A stretch of DNA of 64,000 bases from Manduca sexta. Taxonomy: Eukaryota; Arthropoda; Insecta; Lepidoptera; Sphingidae. The position numbers and the translations under genes were made by a program. Location: contig NC_051118.1 of assembly GCF_014839805.1 (NCBI RefSeq), positions 2,666,001 through 2,730,000 on the forward strand, read 5' to 3'. Below, in pieces: positions 47,548 through 58,860 of the stretch (position 1 is its first letter; every line of letters begins with the position of its first letter). The notes below the pieces were generated by a model. It searched no databases and was not told the origin of the DNA. It saw nothing but the letters and a program-made list of their open reading frames with translations.

Positions 47548-48836
47548 TAGCTTTTGCCCGCGGCTCCGCCCGCGTTATAAAGTTTTTCGGGCTAAAGTTT
47601 TCCGTTATAAAAGTCACGCTATATATTTTCCCGGGAGCCTATGTTCTTCCCAGGGTCTCAAACTGTCTCCATACCAAATTTTATCCTAATACGTTGGGTA
47701 GTTTTTGAGTTTAACACGTTCGGGCAGACCGATGCAGCGGGGGACTTTGTTTTATGATATATTTTTGTAGAACTTTTTAAGAGGAACAATCCCGTCATAC
47801 ATTATTGTTGCATAACTTTAACCGTTTACGCAGCGCACGCAACAGAAGCTCTCAAAACTAATAAATTGTCCCCGTTTTTGCATCATGTTTCATTACTGCT
47901 CCGCTCCTATTGGTCATAGCGTGACGATATATAACCTATAGCACTCCAGGAACAAAGGGCTATCCAACACAAAAATATTTTTTCAGTTCGAACTGGTAGT
48001 TCCTGAGATTAGCGATTACTGCTCCGCTCCTATTGGGCATAACGTGATGATATATATAGCCTATAGCATTCCAGGAACAAAGGGCTATCCAACACAAAAA
48101 GAATTATTCAGTTCAAACTCCTAGTTTCTGAGATTAGCCATTACTGCTCTGCTCCTATTGGTCATAGCGTGATGATATATAGCCTATAGCACTTCACGAA
48201 CAAAGGGCTATCCAACACAAAAATAATTATTCAGTTTAAACTCCTAGTTTCTGAGATTAGCCATTACTGCTCTGCTCCTATTGGTCATAGCGTGATGATA
48301 TATAGCCTATAGCACTTCACGAACAAAGGGCTATCCAATACAAAATATTTTTTTTAGTTCGAACCGGTAGTTCCTGAGATTAGCCATTACTGCTCTGCTC
48401 CTATTGGGTATAGCGTGATGATATATAGTCTATAGCACTCCACGCACAAAAGGCTATCCAACGCAAAAAGAATTTTTCAGTTTGGACCAGTAGTTCCTGA
48501 GATTAGCCATTACTGCTCCGCTCCTATTGGGTATAGCGTGATGATATATAGCCTATAGCACTCCACGAACAAAGGGCTATCCAACGCAAAAGAATTTTTC
48601 AATTCGGACCGGTAGTTCCTGAGATTAGGCATTACTGCTCCGCTCCTATTGGGTATAGCGTGATGATATATAGCCTATAGCACTCCACGAACAAAGGGCT
48701 ATCCAACGCAAAAAGAATTTTTCAGTTCGGACCGGTAGTTCCTCAGATTAGCGCGTTCAAACAAACAAACAAACAAACAAACAAACAAACTCTTCAGCTT
48801 TATATAATAGTATAGATATAATAGTATAGATTTAAT
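47548..48836 (+). mobile_element. LINE-like (RTE-type?) 3' fragment with a seven-unit tandem array
   Basis: Begins as Rep-6 (actagcttttgcccgcggc), passes through ~120 bp of unrelated sequence, then a tandem array (47891-48752), a (CAAA)n run at about 48757-48790, and a tail of repeated ataatagtatagat. No reading frame. The tail style resembles lepidopteran RTE-type LINE 3' ends (from memory). It splits Rep-X. Confidence 0.7.
47891..48752 (+). repeat. Tandem array, 7 x ~123 bp, inside the LINE 3' fragment
   Basis: Unit starts at 47891, 48014, 48139, 48262, 48385, 48508 and 48630; lengths 122-125 bp. Each contains attactgct(c/t)(c/t)gctcctat, a gatatatagcctatagca segment, gggctatccaa and agttcctgagattag. 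Units 3 and 4 share variants, as do 5, 6 and 7, which suggests stepwise expansion. A single unit of the same sequence occurs in reverse at about 54800-54930. Confidence 0.9.
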
Positions 48837-48841
48837 CACTT

Positions 48842-49918
48842 TTTTTTTTTTTTTTTTTTTTTTTACGTAGGTAAATCGTCAGTTGACTATCTCCCGCCTT
48901 GGGATGGGCGGGAGGGCGTGTCAGACTTTTACCGACTAAGAACCTACGGTGTTCCCATCCTTTGCCTATGTGCCTAGGTCCAAGATCCGGTGGCATTGAG
49001 ACCTAGGCAGGCACCGGCCCTAAAGGGCCCCGCAAATTACTCTGACACTGCTCTTCGAGGCGCGCGTGGAACACTACGCGCCGAACACACGGAAGCCGTT
49101 GGGGTGTTTCGGGCGACGGGCTACCCAATGCTCGTCACCCGACGGTCCGCGCCTACGGAGGCCGACGATCCTCAGCAGACGTTCGACGCCCGCGTCTTGT
49201 GCGTCTGCCGTGGCGGATGGGACGTTGGGCGCTTTGGCGCCGTATCCGCTCCGCCACCTCCTTTGCGAGCATCACATCCTCGCAGAAGGAGGTGACTGCG
49301 TCCCACTCTCTCGCCCCGGAGCATGGCTTCTACCAGGCCCCGACGCGAGAGGTCTCCGCCACCGATGGCCGTTGTGAGAACACGGCGGGGCTCAGCCCAA
49401 GCTGGGCACACCTCCACCGTATGCTCCACCGTGTCCTCCGGCCGATCCGCACAGTAAAAACACGCGGGCGTATCCTCCACCCGGATCCGATACAGGTACC
49501 TGCCGAAGCAGCCGTGACCGGTCAGTACCTGCGTCGTCCGGAATGAGAGGACGCCGTGACGTCTCGTCAGCCACACCTCGAAGAGGGGACTTACCGCCGC
49601 TATAGTGGCGTGCCCAGCCAAGGGTTGCGACAGTCGTTGTCGCCATTCCGCCATGAGGTTCTGCCGGAGCTCCGTCCGCCGCGCGGCAATTTGTCGCGGT
49701 AGCGGAGCTACGCCCCGGCTATGCGCCTCCCCGCGCCACACATACAGTGACGCAAGGACCTTCGCCTCGAGACCCCATGGCGGTAGTCCGGCAAGGAGGC
49801 CCGCCGCCTCGCAGGAGATCGTGCGGTATCCCCGTATCAGCCGTATGGCCATCGCTCTTTGTGGCGCGTTCAGAAAGCGGCCTTGCCGCCGCGCCACAGC
49901 TGCGGACCACACGGGGAG
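48842..49918 (-). mobile_element. 5'-truncated R1/Jockey-group non-LTR retrotransposon
   Basis: A GC-rich island in AT-rich surroundings. On the minus strand it carries the C-terminal part of ORF2, a 3' untranslated part (about 48865-49170) and a poly-A tail (T run at 48842-48864). A perfect 14-bp target-site duplication, agatttaatcactt, flanks it at 48828-48841 and 49919-49932. The duplicated site spans the end of the neighbouring LINE fragment and the resumption of Rep-X, so this element inserted last. Confidence 0.92.
49172..49912 (-). pseudogene. ORF2 C-terminus of an R1-group retrotransposon, truncated and frameshifted
   Basis: The polypeptide downstream of the reverse-transcriptase core. 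Seen: a QRAMAIRLIRGYRTISCEA helix segment followed by AGLPPWGLEAK near the N-terminal end, then TGHGCFGRYLYRI and a CX2CX9HX4C zinc knuckle (ACFYCADRPED...EHTVEVC) in the C-terminal third, the usual order in R1-, TRAS- and SART-type ORF2. The endonuclease and reverse-transcriptase catalytic parts are missing through 5' truncation. Near 49300 the frame shifts: another frame continues with the expected tail (TSFCEDVMLAKEVAERI) to about 49200. It is non-functional. Opposite-strand open frames here are shadows of its GC-rich codons. Confidence 0.88.
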
Positions 49919-49921
49919 ATT

Positions 49922-50150
49922 TAATCACTTGAACAACAAATAATTTTACTTACTTATTTGACTAATGTTTTATTCAAATCCAGGTTTGCACTTAGTCTAG
50001 CGTTTTTATATAATGAACGCCACTCCGTACATAACCACAAGCTGTCAATATTGACCATACTAAAATCAGTTTGAATGGATGACAGTTCAATTCAGTTGAA
50101 CACAGTGAATGTTCGGAACGCTAAATCTAGTACGTAGTACATATATTTCT
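49922..50150 (+). repeat. Rep-X, right part of an interrupted copy
   Basis: Resumes with cacttgaacaacaaataat and runs to gttcggaacgctaaatctag and tacgtagtacatat, matching the ends of the uninterrupted copies at 18046, 25470 and 34015. Confidence 0.8.
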
Positions 50151-50158
50151 ATATTATA

Positions 50159-50561
50159 CAGGGTCATTTTGACACTGTTACTAAATGAAACCACATACTT
50201 ATCTTTTTGGAAATAATACTTTACAATAAGTTACTTGAGCCGTAGATATTAAAATAAAAAAGGTGTGTATTTCGAACAACATAAATATAATTAAACAATC
50301 ATTGTAATTTTACACATCCTAGTCACTGTCATTACTCTCAGGAGACTCGTTGCAGCGAAAACATCCAACTTACAGTCAAATATACACTCACGCACACGCC
50401 ATATTCACAATAAACTATAAAATGATAGAAAAACCAGAAAAGTAAAAATGGGATTTTTGGTGAAAATATATGACATTAGTGGATGATTTTTGGCATGATG
50501 TTAGCGGAGGTAAGACAGAGCATATGTTATCAATTATTAACGTTATGTCAAACTGGCCCTG
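50159..50561 (+). mobile_element. M1 MITE, complete, TA flanks
   Basis: Left terminus CAGGGTCATTTTGACA, right terminus ending in GTCAAACTGGCCCTG, flanked by TA at 50157-50158 and 50562-50563. No coding capacity. TA duplication and CAGGG ends suggest Tc1/mariner mobilisation (inference). It abuts the end of the Rep-X copy to its left. Confidence 0.8.
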
Positions 50562-50727
50562 TACATATGAGCTCATAGAGGATAGGCAGAATTTGATCAA
50601 TTTGATTACATCAATAACTGTTCAAATAATAGGAGCGTTCAGTTTTATTTGTGGTGCTTTACATCTGACCTTTTCGGTAGTAAATGTCAAAGTAAAGAAT
50701 GCCTTTTGTAGTTCATAATTTTGTCTA

Positions 50728-51118
50728 CCGCTTTGCTATGCAAGTTGAAAATATATTTCCGACTCCTCCCTATCCTATTTTATTAATTTAGTTAGGGGCT
50801 AAGACTGCCTTGGTGATGTAGTTATACTGCATGCAGCGCTCTGAGATCCTGGGTTCGAATCGCAAGTGAGGCAAAGTGATCTTTGGATTTTTCTGCTCAG
50901 TATCAGCCCAGAGTCTGAAATTTGAGCCTGATATGATGATAGGCTCGCCCCCTATCACATCATGGGACGAAACACACTTAGCGAAAAGTGGGGGTGCCCT
51001 GGTTGCGCCTCTACATACCCTTTCGTCGATAAATGTGTGGTGTGTTTGTGTGCGCGCGTGTGTGTATGTGTGTGTGTTAAGACCAATTAGTTTTCCCTTA
51101 GACTCGCCGAGCTAGATT
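50728..51118 (+). repeat. Rep-K, split by SINE-A
   Basis: Left part 50728-50800 (cgctttgctatgcaagttg, cgactcctccctatcc); right part 51081-51118 (ccaattagttttcccttaga, ctcgccgagct). Confidence 0.7.
50803..51080 (+). mobile_element. SINE-A inside Rep-K
   Basis: Head gactgccttggtgatgtag, B-box gggttcgaatcgc, body ctgctcagtatcagccc, and a (TG)n-rich 3' end at 51035-51080. Rep-K sequence lies on both sides, with taaga at both junctions as a probable short duplication. Confidence 0.85.
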
Positions 51119-51544
51119 ATGTTGCGTGTTAGAATTATTATTTAATTTTAATCATAAATAGTTTAGAAAGACTATTAACAAAAATCGTAATTTATACTTG
51201 ATAAAAAATAACCTTCAGCAACTAGATCACAAAACATGAAGGGAACACTAAATTCCTAATGGTTTATTTTCATGGCTCGTTAACTCTATCGTTATTGCGC
51301 GTGCGGGATGTTTTTAAACACAGTATAATGATTAATAAAAATGGTTTCTACAGGCAGGCCATATGGCATAACTAAACGAAAATCTCTTGTAAATACATAA
51401 CTTATTGAACACCACATAAGTAAAAGAAAAAAACGCACAAGTCATTTACCTTGCATTAGATCAACAGCTACCAATAGCATAATATATACCTATTGGGATA
51501 CAAGTTCAAATTCACTAACAACTCCATATTTGTTTAGTTTTTTT

Positions 51545-51855
51545 TTATTTTATTGCTTTGATTGGTGGGACGAGCTTGCCGTTCGCCTGATGGTAAGCGA
51601 TACGACCGCCCATAAACAGTAGAAACACCATACAACACCTCGAATAACAAAGTATTGTTTGTTATTCCACTGCGCTCGCCATCCTGAGACGTGAGATGTT
51701 AAGTTTCATTATGGCCAGTAGTTACACCGGCTTCAATGTCCTTCAAACCGGAATACAATAGTGACTACACACTGCTGTTTGGCGTCAGAAATAGACATTG
51801 CGGTGGTACCCACCCAGACGGACTCTCGCATATGATAGCTACCACCAGTAAAAGA
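51545..51855 (-). mobile_element. Rep-3, complete, reverse
   Basis: Runs from gacgagcttgccgttcgcct to the complement of the 5' end (ctctcgcatatgatagc). Confidence 0.83.
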
Positions 51856-52784
51856 TACATGATTGAGATAAACTTGCCTGAATGAATCTACCTAAATTTT
51901 AACACCAATATTCTTACCTCTATAACAATGACACAATCACATTGACCCGAAACTGAACTATTGACGCCATACTAAACATTTAAAAAAAATCTTAAAACCG
52001 TAATAGCTAAAACTTAAGATAAAACCCTAATATCTGAACCTAAAGCTTTTAAATAAGGCAAAGCTTCCGTTGGCCATGACGCCTCAACAATATTTCAAAG
52101 TCAATTTAGCTGGAAGGTCGGCAATCTATCAAAATTAGTTGAACGTTTTAGGGCGGGCCCAAAAGCGCGGTTCGGGGTCCAAATGCTTTATTAGAGCTTA
52201 TACTGATTAAAGGTTTAGGTCTGCTGAAAAAGCTATGTAAGTGGGACATTTCTTTTAATAGAAATGACGCGACAAACAAGCCGCTTGCCCAAGGCCGTCG
52301 CCAAGAAGGGACAGGGAGGGGCAGCTGCCCCCCGTCTAGAGATTCTAAAAATGTTGTCAAATGTGAAACCAACCAAAGTCCTAAAAGTCTTTCACTTGAC
52401 TCGAATAAATTCACCAATTTCATTCCGAATATTCCGTATGCTCAGTCTGCTTTATGTTATTGTTAACGCGGGAGAGGGGGAGTAGGGGAGGGATGTGAGC
52501 TCTCGACTTAACCTACAATTCATCCTTTTCTCATTCTCCATGTTAACTTGATGAATTTTTAGTGAGGAAGACATAGATTTATGTAATAAATTTATTATAA
52601 CAAAATTATGCAAACAAAATATAACATAGAATGTAATAGTGAGCCAGCGAAATACTAATTCCTCTTTTTGTTAATAATGCATCAACTATTTCTAATGAGA
52701 CTATACTGTTTCATTAGATTAGTAGAGTATGCCATTTATATACTTTTTAATAATTAATTATGCCATTATGTTTTTGATTAATTA
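51856..52784. other. Unidentified, with a GC-richer patch at 52150-52500
   Basis: The patch contains ccgcttgcccaaggccgtcg and a 73-codon frame. No domain recognised; probably decayed retroelement sequence. Confidence 0.4.
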
Positions 52785-52985
52785 TATGTGTATTCTCTGT
52801 TAATTATCGCTGCGTACCTAAGAAGTTCTCTAAAGGAATTTTGAAATTTGAAGGTGTGTGAAGTCTACCAATCCGCACTAGGCTAGTGTGTTGGACTAAG
52901 GCCTGTTCCTCTCAGTAGTAGAGAAGGTCCATGCCTAGTATTAAGACAGTATATAATACAGGCCAGACATTATTATTATATTGCG
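52785..52985 (+). mobile_element. SINE-C, partial, with internal deletion
   Basis: Starts atatgtgtattctctgttaa, lacks the gaaggaaaacatcg part, and continues with gaagtctaccaatccgcact to a ttattatta tail. Confidence 0.75.
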
Positions 52986-53222
52986 GGTAGGAGACACAAG
53001 TAACACATAAAAAATATGTGTAACAAAATTTTCGTAAATTTTAAAACACCAATTACTTTACCTCGCCACATGACATTTGCGTAAAAAATGACCAAAAACA
53101 AGCCGGACATTAAAAAATCTCTGGCGAGGTATAAACCAAGATTAAACAAGGTCCTCTCACCCAAAACAAAGGGAAAAAGCGTATAGCGTGAGTTCAACTT
53201 TCGGACTACGGGTTCCGCTTAC

Positions 53223-53614
53223 ATGGTCATTTTGAGATTGCGTTATTAAACGAAACCACATACTTATCTACTTGGAAATAACACTTTACAATAAGTTACT
53301 TGAGCTGTAGATGTAAAATAAAATACTTAAAGTTTCGAACAAAATCAATATTTATAAAAAGTAATTTTAATTTTCCGCGGCCTAATGCCAGTACTCAAAC
53401 AGAATTCGTCGTAGCGGCAATATCGTACTTTTTGTCAGAAATACACTCCCGCACACTCCATATTCACATTAAACTACAAAATTATCATAAAATTAGAAAA
53501 CTAAAATCATTTTTGATGTAAATATTGATATTAATGGATGATTTTTGGCGCATTATCAGCAAAGGTAGACGAGTATGTGGTTTCATTTAGTAACGTAATC
53601 TCACAATGACCCTG
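53223..53614 (+). mobile_element. M1 MITE, near complete
   Basis: Inverted ends: tcattttgagattgcg on the left, cgtaatctcacaatgaccctg on the right, followed by TA. Interior matches the 50159 copy. Confidence 0.8.
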
Positions 53615-53695
53615 TATATTCATTATTTATAAAGATATCTAACTAAAGGCCTATATCTCAATGTTGAATTTAACGTAAATTACAGTTCAGGTTAA

Positions 53696-53893
53696 AGGGC
53701 CTTATTCCGTCCTCTCGGGCATATCCGTCTTTAAATAATTACGGACGTTCTAATCGAAAGACAGCTTTGACGGCCGTATAGGTAAATAAGGGATTTTTGA
53801 CTCTCTTACTTATACGGCTATCTAAGCTGTGCTTCGAATAGATCGCCCGTAATTGCAAAAAGACGGATTTGCCCCTATAGACGGAATAGGGAA
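53696..53893. mobile_element. M3 MITE, TTAA flanks
   Basis: Ends agggccttattccgtc and gacggaatagggaa, flanked by TTAA at 53692-53695 and 53894-53897. Same internal hairpin as the 41781 copy. Confidence 0.78.
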
Positions 53894-54084
53894 TTAATTA
53901 TGAATGTATTCTTTTCTTTATTTGGAGTATGAGTTTTATTTGCATAATAATTTCTTATGTTTACGGTTTGTACTTCGGGAAGATATCAAAGTCCATGGTC
54001 TCCCTGAGCAGGATGCAAAAGACCGGTTGAAATGGAATGATTGCAGTAGAAAGACCCTAGCACTAGACCTAGACTAGGATAACG

Positions 54085-54235
54085 CCTAGCAGAAGAGGAG
54101 TATCCCAGAGTTTCTTGCCCATTCTTCTCTGGTGATAACTGCTTTCCGAACTGTTGATAGAGTTAATATTGACGGAATCTAAATAATGTATAACATTTTA
54201 CAGATTCAAATAAATAATTTCATTTTATTAAAATT
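54085..54235 (+). repeat. LINE 3'-end fragment
   Basis: Contains tcttgcccattcttctctgg, gagttaatattgacggaat and a terminal aaataatttcatttt. Same family as 4470-4670. Confidence 0.6.
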
Positions 54236-54774
54236 TGGAACCCTAAAAATGTCACCATTAAGGTCATTTTTTTATCAACCAAAAACCAGCGTCAAACTCA
54301 ATGGTTTTATTGTGAAACTTTGCCGGCGAAATTATAGCAAGTAATTTTTCATTGTGCACAATTCAAGTTTAGATTTGGTGGGTTGAAAGTTGAGTATTGT
54401 GGAATTGGTTTTGACTTCCGGCCAAGGGTCTTGCTTGAGGGCTTGAACATAATTTTTCAAATTAAGGTCCGTTTCTTGTTATTTTTTAACCGATTTTAAA
54501 AAAAGGAGGTAGTGTATATTTAAAATATTTTTTTATCTTAGAACTCAGTTATTTTTTAATAGATTTGGATTTTTTTAATTTGATTGAATGTACTTCCAGA
54601 TAAGTTTCATAGAATTGTTTTCAAAATCGTTTTAGTAATTTGATATTTAAACTAAAATTACTGGAATCAGTATATCGTCCAAGTAAACGGATTTGCCAAT
54701 TTTACTTTGCTGTGATTATTTCAGTAGTGTTTCTGCGATGGATTTGGTTGGATCTACTTCTTATCTATATCTAT

Positions 54775-54945
54775 ACTATTATATAAATGTGAGGAGTTTG
54801 TTCCATTGTTTGAACGCGCTAATCTCAGGAACTACTGGTTCGAATGGAAAAATCCTTTAAGTGTTGGATAGTCTATTTATCGAGGAAGGTTATAGCATCG
54901 CTATAACCAATAGGAGCGGAGCATTAATGAAAAATGTTGCAATAA
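54775..54945 (-). repeat. LINE 3' fragment, single unit, reverse
   Basis: Complement of one unit of the tandem array at 47891: ctaatctcaggaactactgg, gtgttggatagtc, ataaccaataggagcggag. Confidence 0.75.
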
Positions 54946-55104
54946 CGAGGTCAATTTATTGTTTTAAAAACTACTCTAAAGTGCGCTGCCTAAACGGTGC
55001 AATTTATGCATTAATAATGTATGGCGGTATTGTTCCCTTTAAAAAGATCTATGACATTTTTACCCTAATTCCATCATTTGACGGTGATCCAGTTCAATCG
55101 AAAA

Positions 55105-55270
55105 CGAAGTGTCGCATTCCAGGATCAGTGTGTATATATTCCAACAGACCGGCATAATTGTGTCGATTGTTGAGGGCTAATCATCTCTCGTCAATTTACA
55201 TTCTATTATACCCTCTACTCTACTTACCATCAGTTGCTGTAGTACAATCTTTGCTGTCCTGTATAAAATA
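55105..55270 (+). mobile_element. Rep-4, 5'-truncated
   Basis: Starts gtcgcattccaggatcagtg, contains gaccggcataattgtgtcga and ends ttaccatcagttgctg. Confidence 0.75.
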
Positions 55271-56194
55271 TATATATTTTTTGGCACAAAGTTAACCGTC
55301 TTTCCAGCTAAAACCCCTCCATTCGACTCTCTCTCCCTAATACCGAAGATCACGGGATACGCAAGAGCATGCAACCCTCGCAAGAAAAGGATAGAGACCT
55401 AGTATATAAACTGCTGTGTGCTAGAACTAGACAATGCCTTACTTTAGAGAGATTCTCATAGTAGACACCTATTACAAACATTTTTGCTCACCAATAAAAT
55501 GTTAGGTCAGCGATTCAAATTTGACCTTTCGATAAATTATTCAAAAGGAGTAAGTTTAAGACGTCGTAATCGTAAAATAAAGTACACACGGACATAACAA
55601 TTCACAAGTTTTTAGGAGCCTTAACCCTTTGAGCCTTTCTTTGCGGACTTATCGTGCCTTAATATGAATGGACGAGATCCCAGTTTTATGTGTCTTACAC
55701 ATAGTTGTCGCGTTTGGCGAGCGTTTGACCCAACTTTGAGTAGATAGCAGAATATTCGTTTTCATTTCTATAGCAATATGTCTATTCATATCAGGAAATA
55801 ATAGCTTAATTGGTAGCAGCCGGGAGGTGCCAGTAACCCATTCGCAGGCACTCCCGGTCTTGACAATGGGGAAATTAGGAAGTCTAGCACTAACAATGCT
55901 AAACTCTTCGGGCAATGGATATAGCAGGTTCGTACTGAAAAATAAAATTGGTAGCTAATGAAAGTAGACAGGCAGCCCGCCAACCGACATGGTAGTGTGG
56001 AGTTAAATACAATACGAATTCATAAAAAAAATTGTTAGAAGTACACGAGCGATTCGTTGTATAAATTAGTTATATCAATCTACTGTTCTACGTCTAAATT
56101 ATATCTCCTAGAGTCTTAATACCCTTTTGTATTATAAGGCACTCTAAAGACGCTATCAACTGTGGCGTTTTCACTCAATTAAAAGACAGGCACC
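55271..56194. other. Mostly unidentified
   Basis: 55790-55985 (minus) is open for 65-88 codons in two frames with gggaggtgccagtaacccat-like text, possibly retroelement 3' sequence. No domain recognised. Confidence 0.4.
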
Positions 56195-56385
56195 TTCTTT
56201 AAAATGGGCGGAGAGGAGAATAAAGGGAATCATTCGCGAGCCTTGATAGGCCTCAATGTGACTATACAACCAAAAGGTGTACACAATGTGCCCAGGGCCG
56301 CGGCAAATGTCCCCTAGTGCAAGGGCGTGCATTCGAGGCGGAGACCAAGTGCACGAGAATTTCGCAGGGGGGGACGGGCTTCATT
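56195..56385 (-). repeat. Rep-P, uninterrupted partial copy
   Basis: Contains aggcctcaatgtgactatac, cccagggccgcggc and aagggcgtgcattcgaggcg in one run. This shows that the sequence between the two halves of the 34345 copy is an insertion. Confidence 0.6.
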
Positions 56386-57042
56386 AGACACTAGGTTGGT
56401 ACTGACTCACCATACTAAAGCAGACGCGACCTATATTTGCCTACCCTCTGCTACAAATAAACACCAAAAAGGGATAAATAAATATCACCTTTAATCCAAA
56501 TTTCGTTCGCGCAATCTCTGCGAAATCACGTATTCATATTAAATACAAATTGCCCCCGAGCAGCTCGTTGACCCGTTTTATTTTTCAATCAGTCTTCTCA
56601 AACCAATTTTATTCACTAAACCGTAAATTTATTGAATAATCAAATCTATTATTCCGTTCGAACATCCGCCATATTTTTTGCCCGTGTGTATCGTGAAGAC
56701 GGAGTACAAAAATGTACTCTTGTGTTAAAAAAAATAGAGTTGTGTTTTGTTTGTATGTGTTGTACGTATATTTATTTTTATTCGTATTGGATATCCTTTT
56801 GTTTATCTGTATCGGAGTTTTTTTCATTTTTCACTTTTTTTTCAGTTTGCTTTTGATTTTTCGATTTCTTTTACTCATGCATTGCACAAAGTGTAATCAA
56901 GAATATTCGTTGTATCGATATTTGCCGCCATGTTTAATTATTCTCTATTACCTCTATATTGTATCTTCTAATTACTTTTTTGTATCAACTGTGTATAAAG
57001 TATGATACGTATAATCAGAATATGAAGTATGTATATGAGACA

Positions 57043-57369
57043 AGCGGCGATAGCCTAGTTAGGTGTGGAACGGACTGCCGAGACGAATGTCCGCAGGTTC
57101 AAATCCCAAGGGCGCAAACCTCTGACTTTTCTAAAAAAATCATGTGTGTATTCTTTGTGAATTTATCGTTCGCTTTAACGGTGAAGGAAAACATCGTGAG
57201 GAAACCTGCACATCTGAGAAGTTCTCTATAGGAATTTCGAAGGTGTGTGAAGTCTACCAATCCGCACTAGGCCAGCGTGGTGGACGAAGGCCTAATCCCT
57301 CTCAGTAGTCTAGGAGGCCCGTGCTCGGCAGTGGGCAAGTATATAATACAAGGCTGATATTACTATTAT
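57043..57369 (+). mobile_element. SINE-C, full length with 11-bp target duplication
   Basis: Flanked by tatatgagaca at 57032-57042 and 57370-57380. Complete head, body and short (att)n tail. Confidence 0.92.
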
Positions 57370-57573
57370 TATATGAGACAGCCTTAACTAATGAGAGGTT
57401 CTTGGGGCAAATCTTTAGGAGATCGTTTTACCTGGTTGCCGAAAGAGGGTAATCTTTATTCTTCATGCTTCTTGGAAGCACGAAGCCACCCGAAGCGTGA
57501 GACCCTGGACAGTAGTGGCAAAGGATAAATTCTTCCGAAAGGAGACCCGACACAACATGTAAGTACTAATAAT

Positions 57574-57928
57574 AATCCCCTCCTAGCCGAATTTCGACCA
57601 CGGCGGCCAATCCCAACGGAGATGAGCCAGGTACGCAGGAGATATTATAGTACACAAGTGTGTGCGCAATACACAAGCACTCTCTGTTCCTTCACTTTCA
57701 TAGTTCGGTGAGACGGCAATCCGACATGACGACGGAGAGATCAGGCGGAGGACCAACGGCTTTACGTGCTTTCAGAGGCACGGGGGTAATACACCGACAA
57801 CTTCCTGACTCCGAGCTGCGATTGAGTAATTTTTAAGGTGGAAAAACCCAGTCACAATTATTTTTGCTCGACCTGGGATTTGAACCCATTCTTGTACCAT
57901 GTACAATTACAACTGCCACCGAGGCAGT
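57574..57928 (-). mobile_element. SINE-B, full length with intact target duplication
   Basis: Flanked by a perfect 14-bp direct repeat, taagtactaataat, at 57560-57573 and 57929-57942. It contains the whole SINE-B: 3' part with ggccaatcccaacgg, body and complementary tRNA-like head (B box gggatttgaaccc, end ccaccgaggcag). A recent insertion. Confidence 0.92.
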
Positions 57929-58314
57929 TAAGTACTAATAATATGCATCAACTCAATCGTTCTACTGATGATTAGATTAACATAAATACGAAAGGGTAGG
58001 CAGGTCATATGGACCCTTCGACAGTGCTGGACAGTTGTTCCATTTTCCAAATCCATACAAACTTGTAGATAATGCCTCAAAAAATAAGGTTTTCAGATTA
58101 TTTCCCTTTATATATACTGTAAGATATTTGTTAAACACTCTTTTTATAGTAAACATTATATTAGCAAAAATAAAATTCCAGAATACAATTTTAGACATTT
58201 TTTGACAACGTCCAACCAGAGACTTTTTTTAAATTTTGATTTTCCCTTTATTATTGGGAAGGCAAAGGGTTCTAGCCCATACAGCCTCGACATTAATAAC
58301 CAACCAGAGAGAAT

Positions 58315-58430
58315 AATAGAATAGTCACCGCGTGACATATCTTCTCTTCTGCCAGCCTACCCGCGCAGCCGAATGCTTCCGGAAACGCCCGATGTCATCG
58401 GCTAGGATAGCGGTGCTTAACACATTGCTT
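58315..58430 (-). repeat. Inverted copy of the segment at 14970-15085
   Basis: Shares ttccggaaacgcccgatg and catcggctaggatagcgg with the complement of 14970-15085. Confidence 0.65.
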
Positions 58431-58579
58431 CTTGGCAAATTTCATTATTCTAGATCAACTGGTTGGGTTTGGGTTAAATATTTTTTATTTTCATTTGACC
58501 TTTTAGGTTTTTATTCCCTTTTAAAATCACAAAATATGCGACAATAACTGTAATATCTTTTGATCGCGTTGATTTACTA

Positions 58580-58860
58580 GTTTTATTTTTTCACTTAAAC
58601 GGGACATAGACCTAAATACTTAATATATTCAACTTGATACCTCTACGCGTTTCTGAGAAAACGATTCTTTACAGACAGACAGACGGAAGTTTTATTTTTT
58701 CATTGAATGGAGCCGTAGACCCTAATATTTGATATATGTACTATTTAACTTGATACCTCTACGCATTCTTGAGAAAAATAATCTTTACAGACAGACAGAC
58801 GGACGGACGGACGATAAACTAATCCCACAAGGGTTCCTTTTTACGCCGGAACCCTAAAAA
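58580..58860 (+). repeat. Two-unit direct repeat with (GACA)n, transposon-end-like
   Basis: The segment with aacttgatacctctacgc, tctttacagacagacagacgg occurs twice (about 58581-58690 and 58691-58815), followed by cacaagggttcctttttacg and ggaaccctaaaa. Confidence 0.6.

Noticed and set aside
47891..48752. CRISPR-like array
   Set aside because: The units are contiguous 123-bp repeats without unique spacers, inside a LINE fragment of a eukaryotic genome.
49066..49943. Several GC-rich frames on the plus strand opposite the R1-like ORF2
   Set aside because: They are shadows of the minus-strand retrotransposon frame, which has the recognisable RLIRGYRT and zinc-knuckle motifs.
56632..57005. 97-codon hydrophobic frame, membrane-protein-like
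   Set aside because: A T-rich tract reads as Phe/Leu/Ile by composition alone. No start context or conserved feature.
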